Source: Trichaptum fuscoviolaceum
Taxonomy: Eukaryota > Basidiomycota > Agaricomycetes > Hymenochaetales > Trichaptaceae
DNA length: 64,000 nucleotides
Direction: 5' to 3'
NCBI GenBank assembly: GCA_910574455.1
Contig: CAJSYZ010000007.1
Coordinates: 3,417,773-3,481,772 of the forward strand
The notes below the pieces were generated by a model. That model made no database searches. It was not told the DNA's origin and saw only the letters and a program-made list of their open reading frames with translations. Shown one piece after another: positions 45,052 through 57,056 of this stretch (position 1 is its first letter; each line of letters opens with the position of its first letter). The translations under genes and the position numbers were made by a program.

Positions 45052-46894
45052 TCTAGCTATTGAACTCTAGCAAACGGAGTCCCGATATTATATTAGTTCC
45101 GTTTACACCCACAGGCTCGAGAGAATACCTCACTTTCTCTAGCTCCTTCTTAGGGATCCTTAGGCTCCTTGACGAGATGCGAGAGATCATGAGTAGGAGC
45201 TTCGTCTATGTGGGGTTGGGGTGCGAGAGGATGGGATCAAGCCAGCTTTCCCGGCACTTCCGTCCTCACCGTCTATAAAGTGCAAGAAAAGCGCGCCGCT
45301 GGGAGAAAGCGGATGGCGATAGAGAGGACTCCCGTGTCTAAAGTGTGTATAGCGTCGAGCTTCGACGTCTGTGTATAGAATCGCGGGCGGGATGGTGATG
45401 AAGCTTTTTGAGGCATCCGTGTCCGAACGACTCCGGCAAAGTCAAGCCCGGTCCAAGAATATCATTCGCGGGGCAACCGGTTGGCTACAAATCACGTGAA
45501 TCATTTCCTGCCGACCTCGGCCGAAGTATATAAAGCCACACTGAAATACAGTTGTGCCAAATGCACCTACGTCCATTGCTTTTGTGCATATCTACCTAGA
45601 TCGAAACAAATCAGAAAATATTAGTGACTAGAAGATCTGCAGAGAGCACCTGAAGGAGCTTCATAGAAATTGACTGACTCGGAAACACATGAGCCGCAGT
45701 GCTTTCAGCTTGAAGTTTGCCCATGAAGCGTTACACTTTCGTCAAATGAGGCCGTTACAGTGCTACATGTACATAGGCGCGCATATATCACTTTGACGAC
45801 GAGCCTGTATATAATATAAACCACTATTAGATGGACCATCGAGACTGAGGTCAAATGAAAAACTTCATATGCGCATATAGTCAAGGAATAATTGCTGAAC
45901 GTACATAGTCCACCAAGAATTCAGTTTCTAAGCATCACGTTTCCTTGGGCGTCGATGACATTGATCATATCGTTATGCTGTCACGTAGAAGAGCTCTCTT
46001 TCAAGGACCAAATCAGCATGGAGAAACAAGCCCTTTGTTTCGAGCGCCAGAAGGGACAGCAGTGTGCATACTTTTTTGGCTTCCAAAGATCAAATCATTT
46101 GCAAAACCATCGCAGCCCCTTAACAGGGACAGTGCATCTTGCTGTGAGCATGGAGGAGTGAAGCGAAGGGCGAAACTGAAGCACCGAGTTCGGAGGAAAG
46201 TGAGCGCCTAAGCACTACGACAGTCATGTGACTGACGCGTCGCGACGCGTTCTCAAGATCACCGAGCGAGACCGATTTCCGTCTCGGACGTCTTGCATAT
46301 TTTCTCCAAGTTCTACGATAGCCGCATAGAACGGCTTCTTCGGTGTCCATGGGAGGCCGAAAACTATAGCTTTTTTGGATTTTGCTAATTACTTGCACTC
46401 GCCTATGCCGCAAGATCCTTGTGCAAACGTGATAATGTATACTGAGTGTCCGTACGGCTTTACATCGCATTCTTAACACCCAACCGGGGATCAGAACTAA
46501 AATTCCGAGAAAGGGTCGGATGCTCAACAAGATTGCGAGTCCAAGCGAACGATCGCTATCTCGGGGAGGCAATGCTCGCCAAAGAAAGTTCCGTATTTCA
46601 TCCCGATCTGTGCGGGGGACTCCACGCGTATCTTGACCATACTTGTCTTCCGAGTCTATCACTAAAGTGGACATTGTCAATGATAACAGTTTTTGATGCA
46701 GGATCAGCGATCAGCGCGCTCTTTTCACAGTAGAGATGGAATTGTCGGCCTCTGTCTCCTCTGGTACGTAGTCTACCAACTTTGCGTAGTTTCCCCTGAA
46801 TCTGTAAATTGGACTAAATGCGTTTCGTACGAGGGGTCCTTGCGTCTATATTCTATACTTTAATCATACATACTTCAGACGGTATGTCCGTTGT
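45052..46894. other. Intergenic, no gene supported
   Basis: 1.8 kb upstream of the carnitine acetyltransferase and downstream of the aldo-keto reductase stop. Open frames at plus 45892-46161 and minus 46120-46680 have no recognisable domain and odd composition (Arg/Ser-rich). A TATATAAAG sequence at about 45530 resembles a core promoter on the plus strand, but no gene follows it clearly. Confidence 0.35.
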
Positions 46895-48001
46895 CTAGTT
46901 CCTATCCATATGAGGAGCCCAAGTCTATATAATTGTATATCATTGTTCAGACCGGTCGCAAATCCAAATATGAAAAACATACGAATGAGCGGAATTTCGC
47001 ATCCCCTGCGGCATCGGTCAGCAGCTTCACTTCATCGGGCGTCAGCGCAGGGAGATTCTCCGTAGTGAGATATTCGAGAAGCCGACTCTCTTTCGAAGTC
47101 GTTCTGTCGAGAACGTATGCATAAACATCTCTCATGTAGCAGCGCAGTCACAGAGAATCACTCACGTAACAGCGAGAACATTCTCGCTCTCGAGCCACTT
47201 CAGCAAGACCTGATTGGGGGTGACCTTTTGACTCAAGCCAGCGCCCAAGCGTTCTGCGACCTTGTCCACGGTGAGAGCGATGCGTTCGCGGGCAGCTGTG
47301 ACCTTCGCGTCGGTGGATGCACGAGAGGGCAAAATAGGTGTGAGGCCTCCATAAGAAGATGTAACGATCTTATGCTTGTTGTGGAACTGGATGAGCGGGG
47401 CCAGGTCGGCAGCTAGGAGGAGATGATATTCGATCTAGCCACAAAAATCGGACGTCAGACTGAACGACTGAAATTATTGCTGGCGACGTACCTGATTGAC
47501 CGTTGGCACATCCTCCCCGACACTAATGATTTCCTCCAAGAAACCCACATTCGCATTCGACACCCCGATGCTCTTTGTCAGGCCCTTCTTTTTGACCTCC
47601 ACGAGTTCTTTCCACACCTGCTTCAGGCCGCCCTCACGATCGACGTGATGCGCCGGGTTATGCACCAGAAACAAGTCCACATAATCCAACTTCAGCTTCT
47701 CCAGGCTGCGTTTAAGGGTCGTCTCGACCGTCTCGCCAGCTGGGATTACTGCCAATTTCGTGGTGACATACAAGTCCGAACGCGATTTACCTGGATTAGC
47801 CTGGAGAAACTGGGAAATGGCATCGCCAGTCGTGTCCTCGTTGTTGTACGCCTGTGCAGTATCTATATGTGTGAAGCCCGCTTTAAGCGCCCGCAGTGTT
47901 GCTTCGGTCGCGGACCGTCCAAACAGCGCCGTGCCCGTTCCGAATGCGATCCAAGGTGTAGTCGTTCCGTCCAGCAGCTGAAGCGTCTTTGTTTTCGTCA
48001 T
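46895..48001 (-). CDS. Aldo-keto reductase
   Basis: NAD(P)H-dependent oxidoreductase of the AKR superfamily. Substrate not predictable. Exons 48001-47492, 47434-47166, 47103-46983 and 46924-46895 sum to 930 nt, 309 aa, the usual length. The catalytic tetrad is visible: Asp and Tyr in HIDTAQAYNNE, Lys in VTTKL, His in DLFLVHNP. Further motifs are KSIGVSNANVGFLEEI and, across the intron, LAVTTTSKESRLLEYL. The short last exon (TWAPHMDRN) is inferred from a 58 bp intron with good borders; without it the frame ends at 46947. The start at 48001 (MTKTKTLQLLDG) is conventional. An in-frame start at 48064 would add a hydrophobic leader. Confidence 0.92.
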
Positions 48002-48417
48002 ATTGCTCGCAGTCCGAAACGTAGCTCTGAGTACGGACAGTATGATTGCTACTGCAATTGACAAGATTACAGGTAGAAGTAAGTGCTGAGTGCGTATATG
48101 CAGCTTGATGACAAGCAGATAACAGGTCGACTACCACTGTCAGGAAGATTGAAGAGGGGAGCAAGATAACCGACTCTCCCAGGTCAGGTATATATAGTCG
48201 ATGTGCCCGATGGACGGGAGAACATATTCTCATCTCCTTTATGTGAGCCACCTGTCAAGCTCGGGGAGGTCATGCGTTCTTGCGCAATCGCGCACCACGA
48301 CTGAGGGCATCGAGGACACAGAAGACTCAGTATTCGTCATACTTTGGCGATGTCGGTCCTTATTTATACATTCTATCTGGAGCTCGAGTCAAAATCGTTT
48401 CTACCTCTATCCATCCT
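48002..48417. promoter_or_regulatory. Upstream region of the aldo-keto reductase
   Basis: 416 bp between two genes on the same strand. It contains the reductase promoter and the methyltransferase 3' flank; no specific site is recognised. Confidence 0.35.
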
Positions 48418-49419
48418 TTAATCCAAGATAGCCGCAAATCTCAAGCGCGTATACATGAGGGCCCAATTGCCACTCGCATCACGACAGTCTGGTGCACACA
48501 ACACCTGGACCTCACTCATCGCATCCTCTGCTTCTGCATCTGACAGGCTAGCAAAAGCTGACGTGCGCGCAAAGGTCCGCTGCCAGTCGATTATGTCTCC
48601 ACCGAGAGGCGTAAAGCGAGGATTGAGAGAGATGTGCGTAACACGAAATCCATGCCCTTCGAGGAGCTATTCCGGGTGAGTTGTCGTAGTATCTGGAGAG
48701 TAGTGAACTTATGAGAGGCACTTTACCTTCTGTTGATCTTGAGGAGACGGAAAATACCAAGGATCGAGAGCGACAGGATCAAGTCCGCGTCTTCTAAGAA
48801 CCTCGTGCATTGCCATCCTCAGGCCTAACTTGAGTGAAAATATGCTTCATGCGTTCAGAATGCTTCTTACTCACCCACACAGTTGGTAAAGCCGCCCATC
48901 TCGACGACAAACCGCCCGCCCTTCTTGAGGGCACGCGCTGCACTTTCAATGACCCCAGTCGGTGAGCGTTTGCACCAGTGTAGGGCGGCATTAGAAAATA
49001 CCGCATCGAATTTGTAGTCAAAGTCCGGCGGGACGGATGCAGAGAGAGTATCTTGGATGTCCTTGCTGAATGGGATTTCTAGGTTCTGAACATCCGCAAC
49101 GTAGGCGGCGCTGAGTCCGTTACTAAGAGCCTTGCCAATCTGAAGGTAAGACGTCAACACCATTAGCAGGGAATTGGAAGTAAAATCAGCTTATATGCAC
49201 CATATTCGCGCTAGAGTCCACCCCGATGACAACACCTTCAGTTCCAACGATCTGCTTCAGCTGAAGAGTAAGCTCTCCACTTCCACATCCGAAGTCAATG
49301 ATATGCTCTCCAGGTTTTGCATTGAGAAGATCGAGAATAGGCGATGTGAATTCCTTCGAGTAAACAAAAGAAGCGTTCTTATTGTACGTATCGGCAGACC
49401 AACCGTCCTTAGAGGCCAT
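48418..49419 (-). CDS. SAM-dependent methyltransferase (class I, trans-aconitate methyltransferase-like)
   Basis: Rossmann-fold methyltransferase. Exons 49419-49201, 49139-48875, 48824-48727 and 48666-48418 sum to 831 nt, 276 aa. N-terminal WSADTYNKNASFVYSKEF, then motif I IIDFGCGSGELTLQL, motif II VVIGVDSSANM, and the acidic/aromatic FDAVFSNAALHWC and ALKKGGRFVVEMGG of motifs IV and post-IV. The C-terminal part (DPWYFPSPQDQQK, FRVTHISLNPRFTPL) is the cap typical of small-molecule methyltransferases. The substrate cannot be told. The promoter contains an 18 bp CGG-CCG palindrome (49552-49569). Confidence 0.9.
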
Positions 49420-49551
49420 AATTACACAGATCAAGTTGAGATTTTCTGAGGGGATTAGTAGAGTGCCGATGCTTCGTATGGCTAGATGTCGCCTGCTTTA
49501 TATTAACCTAGTAAATAGAGTCAGAGACCTTATCGTGCATTCAAGAAACAA

Positions 49552-49569
49552 GTGTTTCGGCCGAAACAC
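49552..49569. promoter_or_regulatory. Perfect 18 bp palindrome GTGTTTCGG/CCGAAACAC
   Basis: It lies 133-150 bp upstream of the methyltransferase ATG. Everted or inverted CGG/CCG half-sites are the typical targets of Zn(II)2Cys6 dimers, so this could be a regulator site. The wider region 49420-50303 otherwise shows nothing I can name apart from a short direct repeat ATGGTACGCT twice near 49658. Confidence 0.4.
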
Positions 49570-50303
49570 GATGCCTTCCAAATGCGGTAAAGCCGAAGCC
49601 TGACGCGCGGTAAATTTAGCGAAGAGACGAGGTTTACTTCGCTCAGGCTGGTGCATGGTACGCTATGGTACGCTGGCGGCTGGATGGCGACGTGAGGGGA
49701 AAGCAAAAGCGCGAAGAAAAGATCACATCAATAAGCTGTTGTAGCATAAGAGACGTTGAAAAAGGTTCCGCCGATGCCCTGTCGTAGAATGGATTCATAT
49801 ACCCAATGTTGCGTTGATGTCCGAGCTCAATGAAGCATTGAGCAGAGGGCACAGTTATGTATGTATAATCAGCAATTAGAATGGATGTACCCAACACGGA
49901 CGTCCAAGAAGTAGAGTGCTGTACAAAATAGTAGTTGTCTGCTAAAATAATTAGCTTTCGATGGGTGTACCTAAATTGTTAGAGCGACTGTAGACACAGC
50001 TTAACATGAGGAGATCAACTGACAGAGTAAATCAGGGGAAATAAGCAATGGACCCCCACTAACTTGATCTGCGTGGTGGTAAAGAAAGAAGAGATGAAGG
50101 TTTCTAGTCTCTTACATAACATAAAGTTCAAGCTGGTGACGAATCTGACGATGCCACTGGCACTGAAGTTCCGTGACGTCACTGGCTTGTGCTTTCTAGT
50201 TTCCAATTGCGATTGAGGAGCCCGGGCCTGTCTTGGCTCAAGGCTGTTCTATCGAGACTCGGCCTCCGACCTCTCAACCAACTCTTAACTTCTATCCACC
50301 ACC

Positions 50304-51472
50304 ATGTCTGAATACGCTGTCAAAGTGAGTGTCTTTAACGATGTACGGAACCATTCGCTGAAGCAGGTGACAGGTATCCGGTGTTCCGCCATCAACAACT
50401 GAAGAGCAGTTGCATGACTTCTTCAGGTGAGTGTATGCTAATCGATGGTGATCTGTAGGGATGACGCTGACTATTCGTGCGACCCAGTTTCTGCGGAGCG
50501 TATGTAAAATCCTATCGTATACATTGTGGCGGTCCTAAACGATAGAAACCTAAACAGGATCAAGAACATCGACTTCAAGGGCTCGGAGGGCACTTCGGTT
50601 GTAAACTTCGAGAAGCCTTCCGCGGTTAGCACTGCTCTGCTGGTGTGTTCATTCGACTCTTGCGAGACCACATTTTAATGCCTCAGAATATCAGCTGAAC
50701 GGTGGAACCCTTGAGGGTGCTCAGCTCACCGTTACCGCAGAAGAGCCTGAGGAGGAAGCGGGAGGCGATTCCTTCATCCACCACAAGGCTCCCGTCTCTC
50801 AGGCGGATAAGCCAAGGGCTGGAAGTGAGTCAACAACGTTCATTTTTATTGGAAATCACGATTGAAAGGGATCTCAGTTGTTGCCGAATACCTCGCTAAG
50901 GGTTACAACCTTTCCGATTCTATTCTTCAACGCGCAATTGACTTGGACAGTGAGTGCTAGCCCCCTTAGTTGGAGTGTGTTGTCTTTTCAACTCCTGTTC
51001 ACTAGATCAGAAGGGCATTTCCAAGAGCTTTTTGGACTATTTCCACAGCCTCGATTCCTCAGTTGGCCAGAAGGCACTTGGCCACGACCAGACTTTGAGC
51101 GCAAAGTTGCAAGAGCAATTGCAACATGCAGCTGAGAAGGCTCGGGCAATTGACGAGCAGAAGGGTCTTTCCAAGTCTGCGCACGATGTACGTAATTCGG
51201 TGTTATACAGTACCTGATTTTCTTGCTAATAATGCGCATGGGCATTTCAGTACTATTCGAAGGCTATTTCCTCGCCATTCGGACAGAAAGTCAAGGACTT
51301 CTACACGAACACCCAGAAGCAGATCGTAGACATTCATGAAGAAGCTAAACGTATTGCTGAGACGCAGAAGGCGCAGCAGGGTACGGCACCGAATGTCGGG
51401 ACTGCAGCCACGCCGGGATCAGGGCATCCGACCGAACCGAAAGCGGAGGTTCCACCGGCTGCCAGTGCTTGA
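50304..51472 (+). CDS. VIP1: RRM-domain protein Vip1
   Basis: Small RNA-recognition-motif protein of the fungal Vip1 family. The role is poorly known; actin-linked and stress-linked annotations exist in fission yeast. Exons 50304-50324, 50374-50426, 50488-50499, 50558-50642, 50695-50824, 50878-50949, 51006-51187 and 51251-51472 sum to 777 nt, 258 aa. The RRM covers about residues 5-75 (VKVSGVPPSTTEEQLHDFFS, FCGAIKNIDF, SVVNFEKPSAVSTALLLNGG). It is followed by the family-typical helical segment VAEYLAKGYNLSDSILQRAI and a Pro/Thr/Ala-rich tail. Exon 3 is only 12 nt but is required for FSFCGAIKN. Confidence 0.92.
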
Positions 51473-51984
51473 AGGTTCACTATGAAATTGGACTGCGTCT
51501 TGAGTTGCTGAATGATATGTCAATTAAGTATTGTGTACTTGTATCGAAGTAGCTGGGTATTCACGCACATCTCGTCTATCAATACTAATAACTTCAACCT
51601 ACATGAGGGTTGTAATACATGCCCATGAGGGAAGGCCACACAGCATGTTAGCTGTCATGCACATTGCAGACTCAATGGGAATGATAGTGCTGTTGCAAAA
51701 GATCTCGAGAGGTTCATGTGACATTCGTGTATGTACATGAACAAGTTAAATGAGGGCGATCATGTTTTGTGTAGCTTTTGAGACTTGATAAGTAAAAGTA
51801 GACCCGCAGTGTCATCAAAGAGTAGAATCGCACTCGTAAATTGGAAGAAAGAAAAGCGACTCGAACCATCACTGGCATTACGACGCTTTACGAACTTGAA
51901 GCTGCTGACTAAGCTCATTTTTCCTCTGAAATTCTTCAAAAAAAGTTCACTTTCATTTCAACTTCATTTATCTCATGTTCTGGA
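51473..51984. promoter_or_regulatory. Intergenic region upstream of the DEAH helicase gene
   Basis: 512 bp between two genes on the plus strand; contains the Vip1 3' UTR and the helicase promoter. Nothing else is recognised. Confidence 0.35.
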
Positions 51985-54929
51985 ATGGTTGGCTTTGGAA
52001 CTACTTCAGATAAGAGTGTTGAGGCTTCTTCTAGTAAACTACCCTCAGTACCCTTTGCCAGCTCTCACAGAACCATCCCCCCGCCGCTCGCAAGCTCAAC
52101 ACCTAAGAAATCCAAACCAAATGGTCTACTAAATGGTGTCGAACGTTCGGGGAGCAAGAATACCAAGGCTTCTCCTGTCAATGAAGATGACGGTGCCAGT
52201 CAAAAGAGACGCAAAATTGCATATATGGAGGACAGCGAGGATGAGGACCATGGCGTTAGTTTAACAACGCTGAACGGTCATGCGAACGGACATGTGAACG
52301 GGAAGAGTGAAAGCAAGCTCAATCATGTGAGGGAAATAAAGAGGACGGCGGAGCTGCAGAATCAGCGTAAACAATTGCCTATAGCTAAAGGTGAGTTCTC
52401 GTTAGTGATAGCTTGAAGTTTTAATCGTATTTACATCACGCATCTTAGGCAGGGAAGCACTGATACGAGAAATTAAGGAAAATGACACAGTCGTCTTACT
52501 GGGAGAAACAGGCTCTGGAAAGACTACGCGTGTGTATCACTACTTCGCGCAATGGCACACATATTAATCAAATAATCAAATAGAGGTCCCTCAATATGTC
52601 CTCGAATCAGGCGCCGCTGGTTCGGGACAAATCGCTGTAACGCAGCCGCGGCGTGTTGCAGCAACTTCGCTGGCATCTCGTGTTGCGCAGGAGCAGGGTG
52701 TTGCAGTTGGCACGCGTGTTGGGTACGCTGTACGGTTCAACGAGCGACACGATGCATCGACGCGGATAAAGTTTGTTACAGACGGTATGCTCGTGCGAGA
52801 ACGTCTTGCGGACCCGCTGCTTTCGCGCTACAGCGTGATCATGATTGATGAGGCGCACGAGCGAACGTTAAATACAGACCTTCTTATGGCTAGTCTGAAA
52901 GTCATTCAGAAGGAGAGAAGAGCCCTGCACAAGGATAGCGCCAGTAAGAAAAATGGGAAGGGGAAAGCAAAGGAGGAGATTGGGCCACTGAAGCTCATCA
53001 TAATGAGTGCTACACTTGATGCCGAGAAATTCAGCAAGTTCTTTGACAAGTAAGTAATAGGTACCACTTTAAACTTGCACGGGTCTCATAACACATTCAT
53101 TCTTGTCCGAAAGTGCGAAAATCCTGTATGTTCAAGGTCGACAACACCCTGTCAAAATCTATCATACTACTGTCAGCCAAAATGACTATGTAGACTCGGC
53201 TTTACGGACGTTCTTCCAGATACATGTAGATCAGCCCCCTGGAGATGTACTGATATTTTTACCAGGTTCATTTGGTCTTGTTCTTATAGTACCAAACGTA
53301 CTGAGTCCTCTTTTTTGACGTTTATAGGCCAAGAAGACATCGAAAGCCTGAATAAGCAAATAACCTCCCTTGCATCCCAATTACCTACAGATCAGATGCA
53401 CGTAAGTCAACTAGTTTTGATTCTTTGCCGTTGTACCTGAGCGACACAGCTCTACAGGTCATCGTCTACCCCCTCTACGCTTCACTTCCTCAAGGCCAGC
53501 AAGCAAAAGCTTTCCATACTACGCCACCGAAAACGCGCAAATGCATCTTAGCTACAAATATTGCGGAGACGTCAATCACAATTCCTGGTGTCAAGTATGT
53601 CATCGACACCGGGAAATGCAAAGAAAAGCAATATATAGCTGGATTCCAAGGAGGAGGTGAGAATTGACATTAGTGATATCGTTGTTCTGAGGTTGAAAGT
53701 ATTTGTGTCAGGCATGGATACGCTCCTGACACAGAATATTTCGAAATCATCGGCAATGCAACGCACAGGTCGTGCAGGTCGTGAAGTACGCCACTTTCCG
53801 CAAACTCTCGATGATGGATATGCTAATGACGTCGTTAATGATAAAGGGACCTGGCGTTTGCTTTCGACTTTACACAGAAAGCGACTTCGACAGGCTGCAG
53901 GATGCATCTGTACCCGAAATTATGCGATGTAGTTTGACAGCAAGCATGCTGCAACTTAAATGTTTGGGTCTGGATCTGGAAACGCTCGACTTCATGGACA
54001 AGCCTGACACCGACGCAAGTAAGATTACCTTATTGATCCACCTCGAACGTCGATACTGATTTAAACTATTTGAACTTAAGTACACACTGCGTACAAGACC
54101 CTTTTCATACTTGGTGCCATTGATTCCAGCAAGCAGGTCACCTCAATAGGGAAACAGATGAATAACTTCCCCCTCGAACCTCCATATTCTCGCGCAGTTC
54201 TCTCGTCTGTTCAAAATAGCTGCACTTTGGAAGTTATCGGTATTATCTCTGTCCTCTCCGCATCGTCGAAACTCTTCATCGACTCCTCCGATGGTGATCA
54301 ACGTGAAGCTGCTTCGGAAGCCCGCGCGAAGTTTAGGCATCCCAGTGGGGATCACATGACAGTGCTTGCAGCTTTCACCGCTTACCAGGAACTAATCGCC
54401 ATCGAGGAGAGCAAGAGTGCTCGCAGGGAGTGGTGTAGAAGGCAATACGTGAACGAGCGTACACTAAATGAGGCGGTTGAGATTCAGACACAGCTTAGAG
54501 GCATATGTGACAAGCTGAAATTTGATTGGAGGGTGAGCTGCGGTGGGGATGTTGAGCGCGTGCTGAAGAGTCTGTTGGATGGACTGGCTCAACACGTAGC
54601 CATACTGCGCAGTGAGGGCTACAAACAGATTCTCGGGAACGGGGTAAGTATCGAACTTTCATGATTCTGTATAACCTAGCTCACAGGGCCTCCCCATTCC
54701 CCTTTAGACGGTTAAGATACACCCTGGTTCTGTATTGTCAGATCGTAAGCACCTTGTCATTATGTATGATGAAATTGTAGGTTCAGCATCAGACATCTTG
54801 ACTTCCGATAACATTTGCTCACTCTACCCCACCAGGTCTTCACCGGATCACCATATGCCCGAGGTGTTTCCTCAATCCCACCAGCTCTACTTGGCAAGGT
54901 TGACGCTTTCAAGGTGTCACAAGCTTGAA
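51985..54929 (+). CDS. DHR2: DEAH-box RNA helicase, Dhr2/DHX33 type
   Basis: Probable nucleolar helicase for ribosomal RNA processing. The long N-terminal extension is Ser/Lys-rich with a basic KKRRK-like segment ([16 protein letters not shown]). Helicase motifs in order: [83 protein letters not shown] and QRTGRAGR, then the winged-helix, ratchet and OB-fold tail ([25 protein letters not shown]). More than ten short introns interrupt it, including one just after GKTT and one before VPQYV. The last exon ends KVSQA at 54929. The call to Dhr2/DHX33 rather than DHX35/DHX40 rests on overall length and tail and is moderately sure. Confidence 0.85.
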
Positions 54930-55130
54930 GCCGAACGCAGTATATATAGTATTCGTCTTATGTTGAATCTGTTTGCTCTGTTTTTGCAATATGCTTACAA
55001 CTAATGCAGTATCACTTCATTATCTTTCAACTTAGCTCACCATTGACGGCAATCCTTAACTACATTTAGATTGAGGTTAATCTTTTTGAACAGTTTATTC
55101 CACCATTCCACCAAAAGAGAGCTAATAATG

Positions 55131-56576
55131 CTAGATGCGCCAACCAGTCACGCCTCCTAAGCTATCTATAAGCGCTTTACACTGGTCTTTCTCCTCTTTA
55201 CTCATAAACATGGTCACTGTGTTGAAGCGTGGTACCTTAGGGAAGTAGTTTAAGTATTCCTGTACTCGCTTCTTGATTGTTGCATCGCCTGTCGAAGTGA
55301 CGGCCAACGAGAATACTTCGATTATTGACATGAGCAACGGTTCGTCCATTGAGGTTTTAAAGAATAATGGTAGTGTTGGAGGCGGAATTTTCTATAGAAT
55401 ACTGTGATGAGTAGTGAGGAGACGACGGAGGCAAAATACACGTACACAAATGAGGTCCCAGCGTTCAGGAGGCGAAGCACGGTCCCAAGAACGGGTAAAC
55501 TCAAAGAGAGAGATAGGAGGACGTTGGACTACCTCAGCTTCTGTCGAAAAGTGTTTTGGTTTTCGAATGCTTTTCCCTTCATGTTGAGTACCTCTGGCAT
55601 TAGTAGGCGGACTCGGAGGGCGGAAAATTGTGTGATTTCCCGAGGGGCGGAAAATACCACCTCTGGCATTAGCTGTGGGTTTGGGGGCATCTGCGCTTCC
55701 TGGATTCTCAATAGCCGGTTTCTCTGCTACAGGTGATGTTGCCGGTGATAAATCAATGGTAGGGGAAGCTGAAGGCTTCGAACGGCCCTCCTCTTCCTTT
55801 GCGGGCGGAAAGCGACTGGCCGTCGACTTTGCCGAAGTAGAGGGAGTAGGCGACAACGATTCTATCGTTGAAGTAGAAGCTGTCGGTTCAACGACTTTAA
55901 TTGGCACTCGCCGACGTTTTGGGACCGCTATGTCAATGGGTACCTGTCAATGTTTATGTGAGCAAGAAACGAGTCAGGTAAACATAAAATTAGAGTAGCT
56001 TACTCTCGAAGCTTTCGGTTTGTGAATCAAAGCATTGATTTTGTCTAGTTCTGACTTTATGCTGTCATTGGAGGGCTCTAGTCGTAGGGCTTCAGTCAAA
56101 TCTGTCCATTGTGAGTTTATACATCAGTAAGCTAACGTTATTTCGATAAATGGCGCACCCTTTTGCGCCGCTGAAAAATTTCCTAGCTCTGTCCGAGCCT
56201 GTGCTCTGCGGTACAGCGCCTTTACATGCCCCGGCTTTAGGTCCAACACCAATGAACAATCCCGCTGCGCGTCTTCATACCTGGGTCAACCACTGCTGTC
56301 AGACAATGCTGTCATTCGCAGGCAGTAGCTCACGTACTTGCCTAGTTTGAGGTACGCAGCGGCGCGATTAAGAGGATATGTCGGGTCATTGCGGTCAGCG
56401 AGTATTGCTGCTGTGTAGTGCCCTATGGCCTCCGGAAAGTTCCCTGCCTTGAATGCCGCATTACCCTGGTATCATAGCGATGCCAGCGAAACGTTTCATA
56501 TCAGACGGGAATCAGCGGATGGAGAGAAAAGGCGACCCACCCTGTCTTTCGCTTTCTGAGCTTCTGCTGACGCCAT
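55131..56576 (-). CDS. RPAP3-like TPR cochaperone
   Basis: Likely R2TP/Hsp90 cochaperone for assembly of RNA polymerase II and snoRNP or PIKK complexes. The N-terminus has a three-repeat TPR clamp: MASAEAQKAKDR, GNAAFKAGNFPEAIGHYTAA, YPLNRAAAYLKLGKYEDAQR and KALYRRAQARTELGNFSAA, with the Asn and Arg/Lys carboxylate-clamp residues. After a Ser/Pro-rich linker comes the RPAP3 C-terminal domain: PPISLFEFTRSW, SPPERWDLI and MDEPLLMSIIEVFSLAV, then KEEKDQCKALIDSLGG. Several introns, including one in each TPR. It is divergent from DUG2. Spag1-like proteins have the same parts, so the name is to subfamily level only. Confidence 0.88.
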
Positions 56577-57056
56577 AGTGAGCAATGACTCGACCAGGCG
56601 CTTTGGACAGTGGCCTGAGCGGAAGGATTTCGAGGGGGGCTCTTCTTTCTCCAATGGCCCGACGTTGCGGGGAGGCAATGTTTTTCGTAGTCCGAGGATT
56701 GAGGTCTGAGGAAGCAAGAAGGCGGAGAGAATAATGGTCGAAGGCAAGGCGCGTCAATAGTAAGAGACGGCACGCGACTTGACCTCGAACCTCCTCTTCG
56801 TCAGTAACGGCCACGTCCCTGCTCAACCTAAAGAGGCTAAGCTAGCCAGGTTTTTCAACTTTTTGCTCTTAAAAAACATCTTGTGTCGAATTTACTTCCG
56901 ACTAGTTGAAGCTTATTTGCCCCATGCAAACTTCCGAGTTACACGTCCACTGATCTGACTCCGAGCCCAATAATTCCATTGCGTTACGTATAAAGTCGGG
57001 GTGAAGCGAAATGACGACCCAGACTTCCCCTCCAAACCGTACGCATTGTCCTCAGC
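56577..57056. promoter_or_regulatory. Divergent promoter region between the RPAP3-like gene and DUG2
   Basis: 480 bp. The short frames over 56496-56826 minus are continuations of the RPAP3-like upstream sequence without homology. An ATG at 57011 in another frame could form a short upstream ORF before the DUG2 ATG at 57057. Confidence 0.4.

Noticed and set aside
46120..46680. 186-residue minus-strand frame
   Set aside because: Arg/Ser-rich, no domain, no conserved motif; could be chance in a GC-balanced intergenic stretch.
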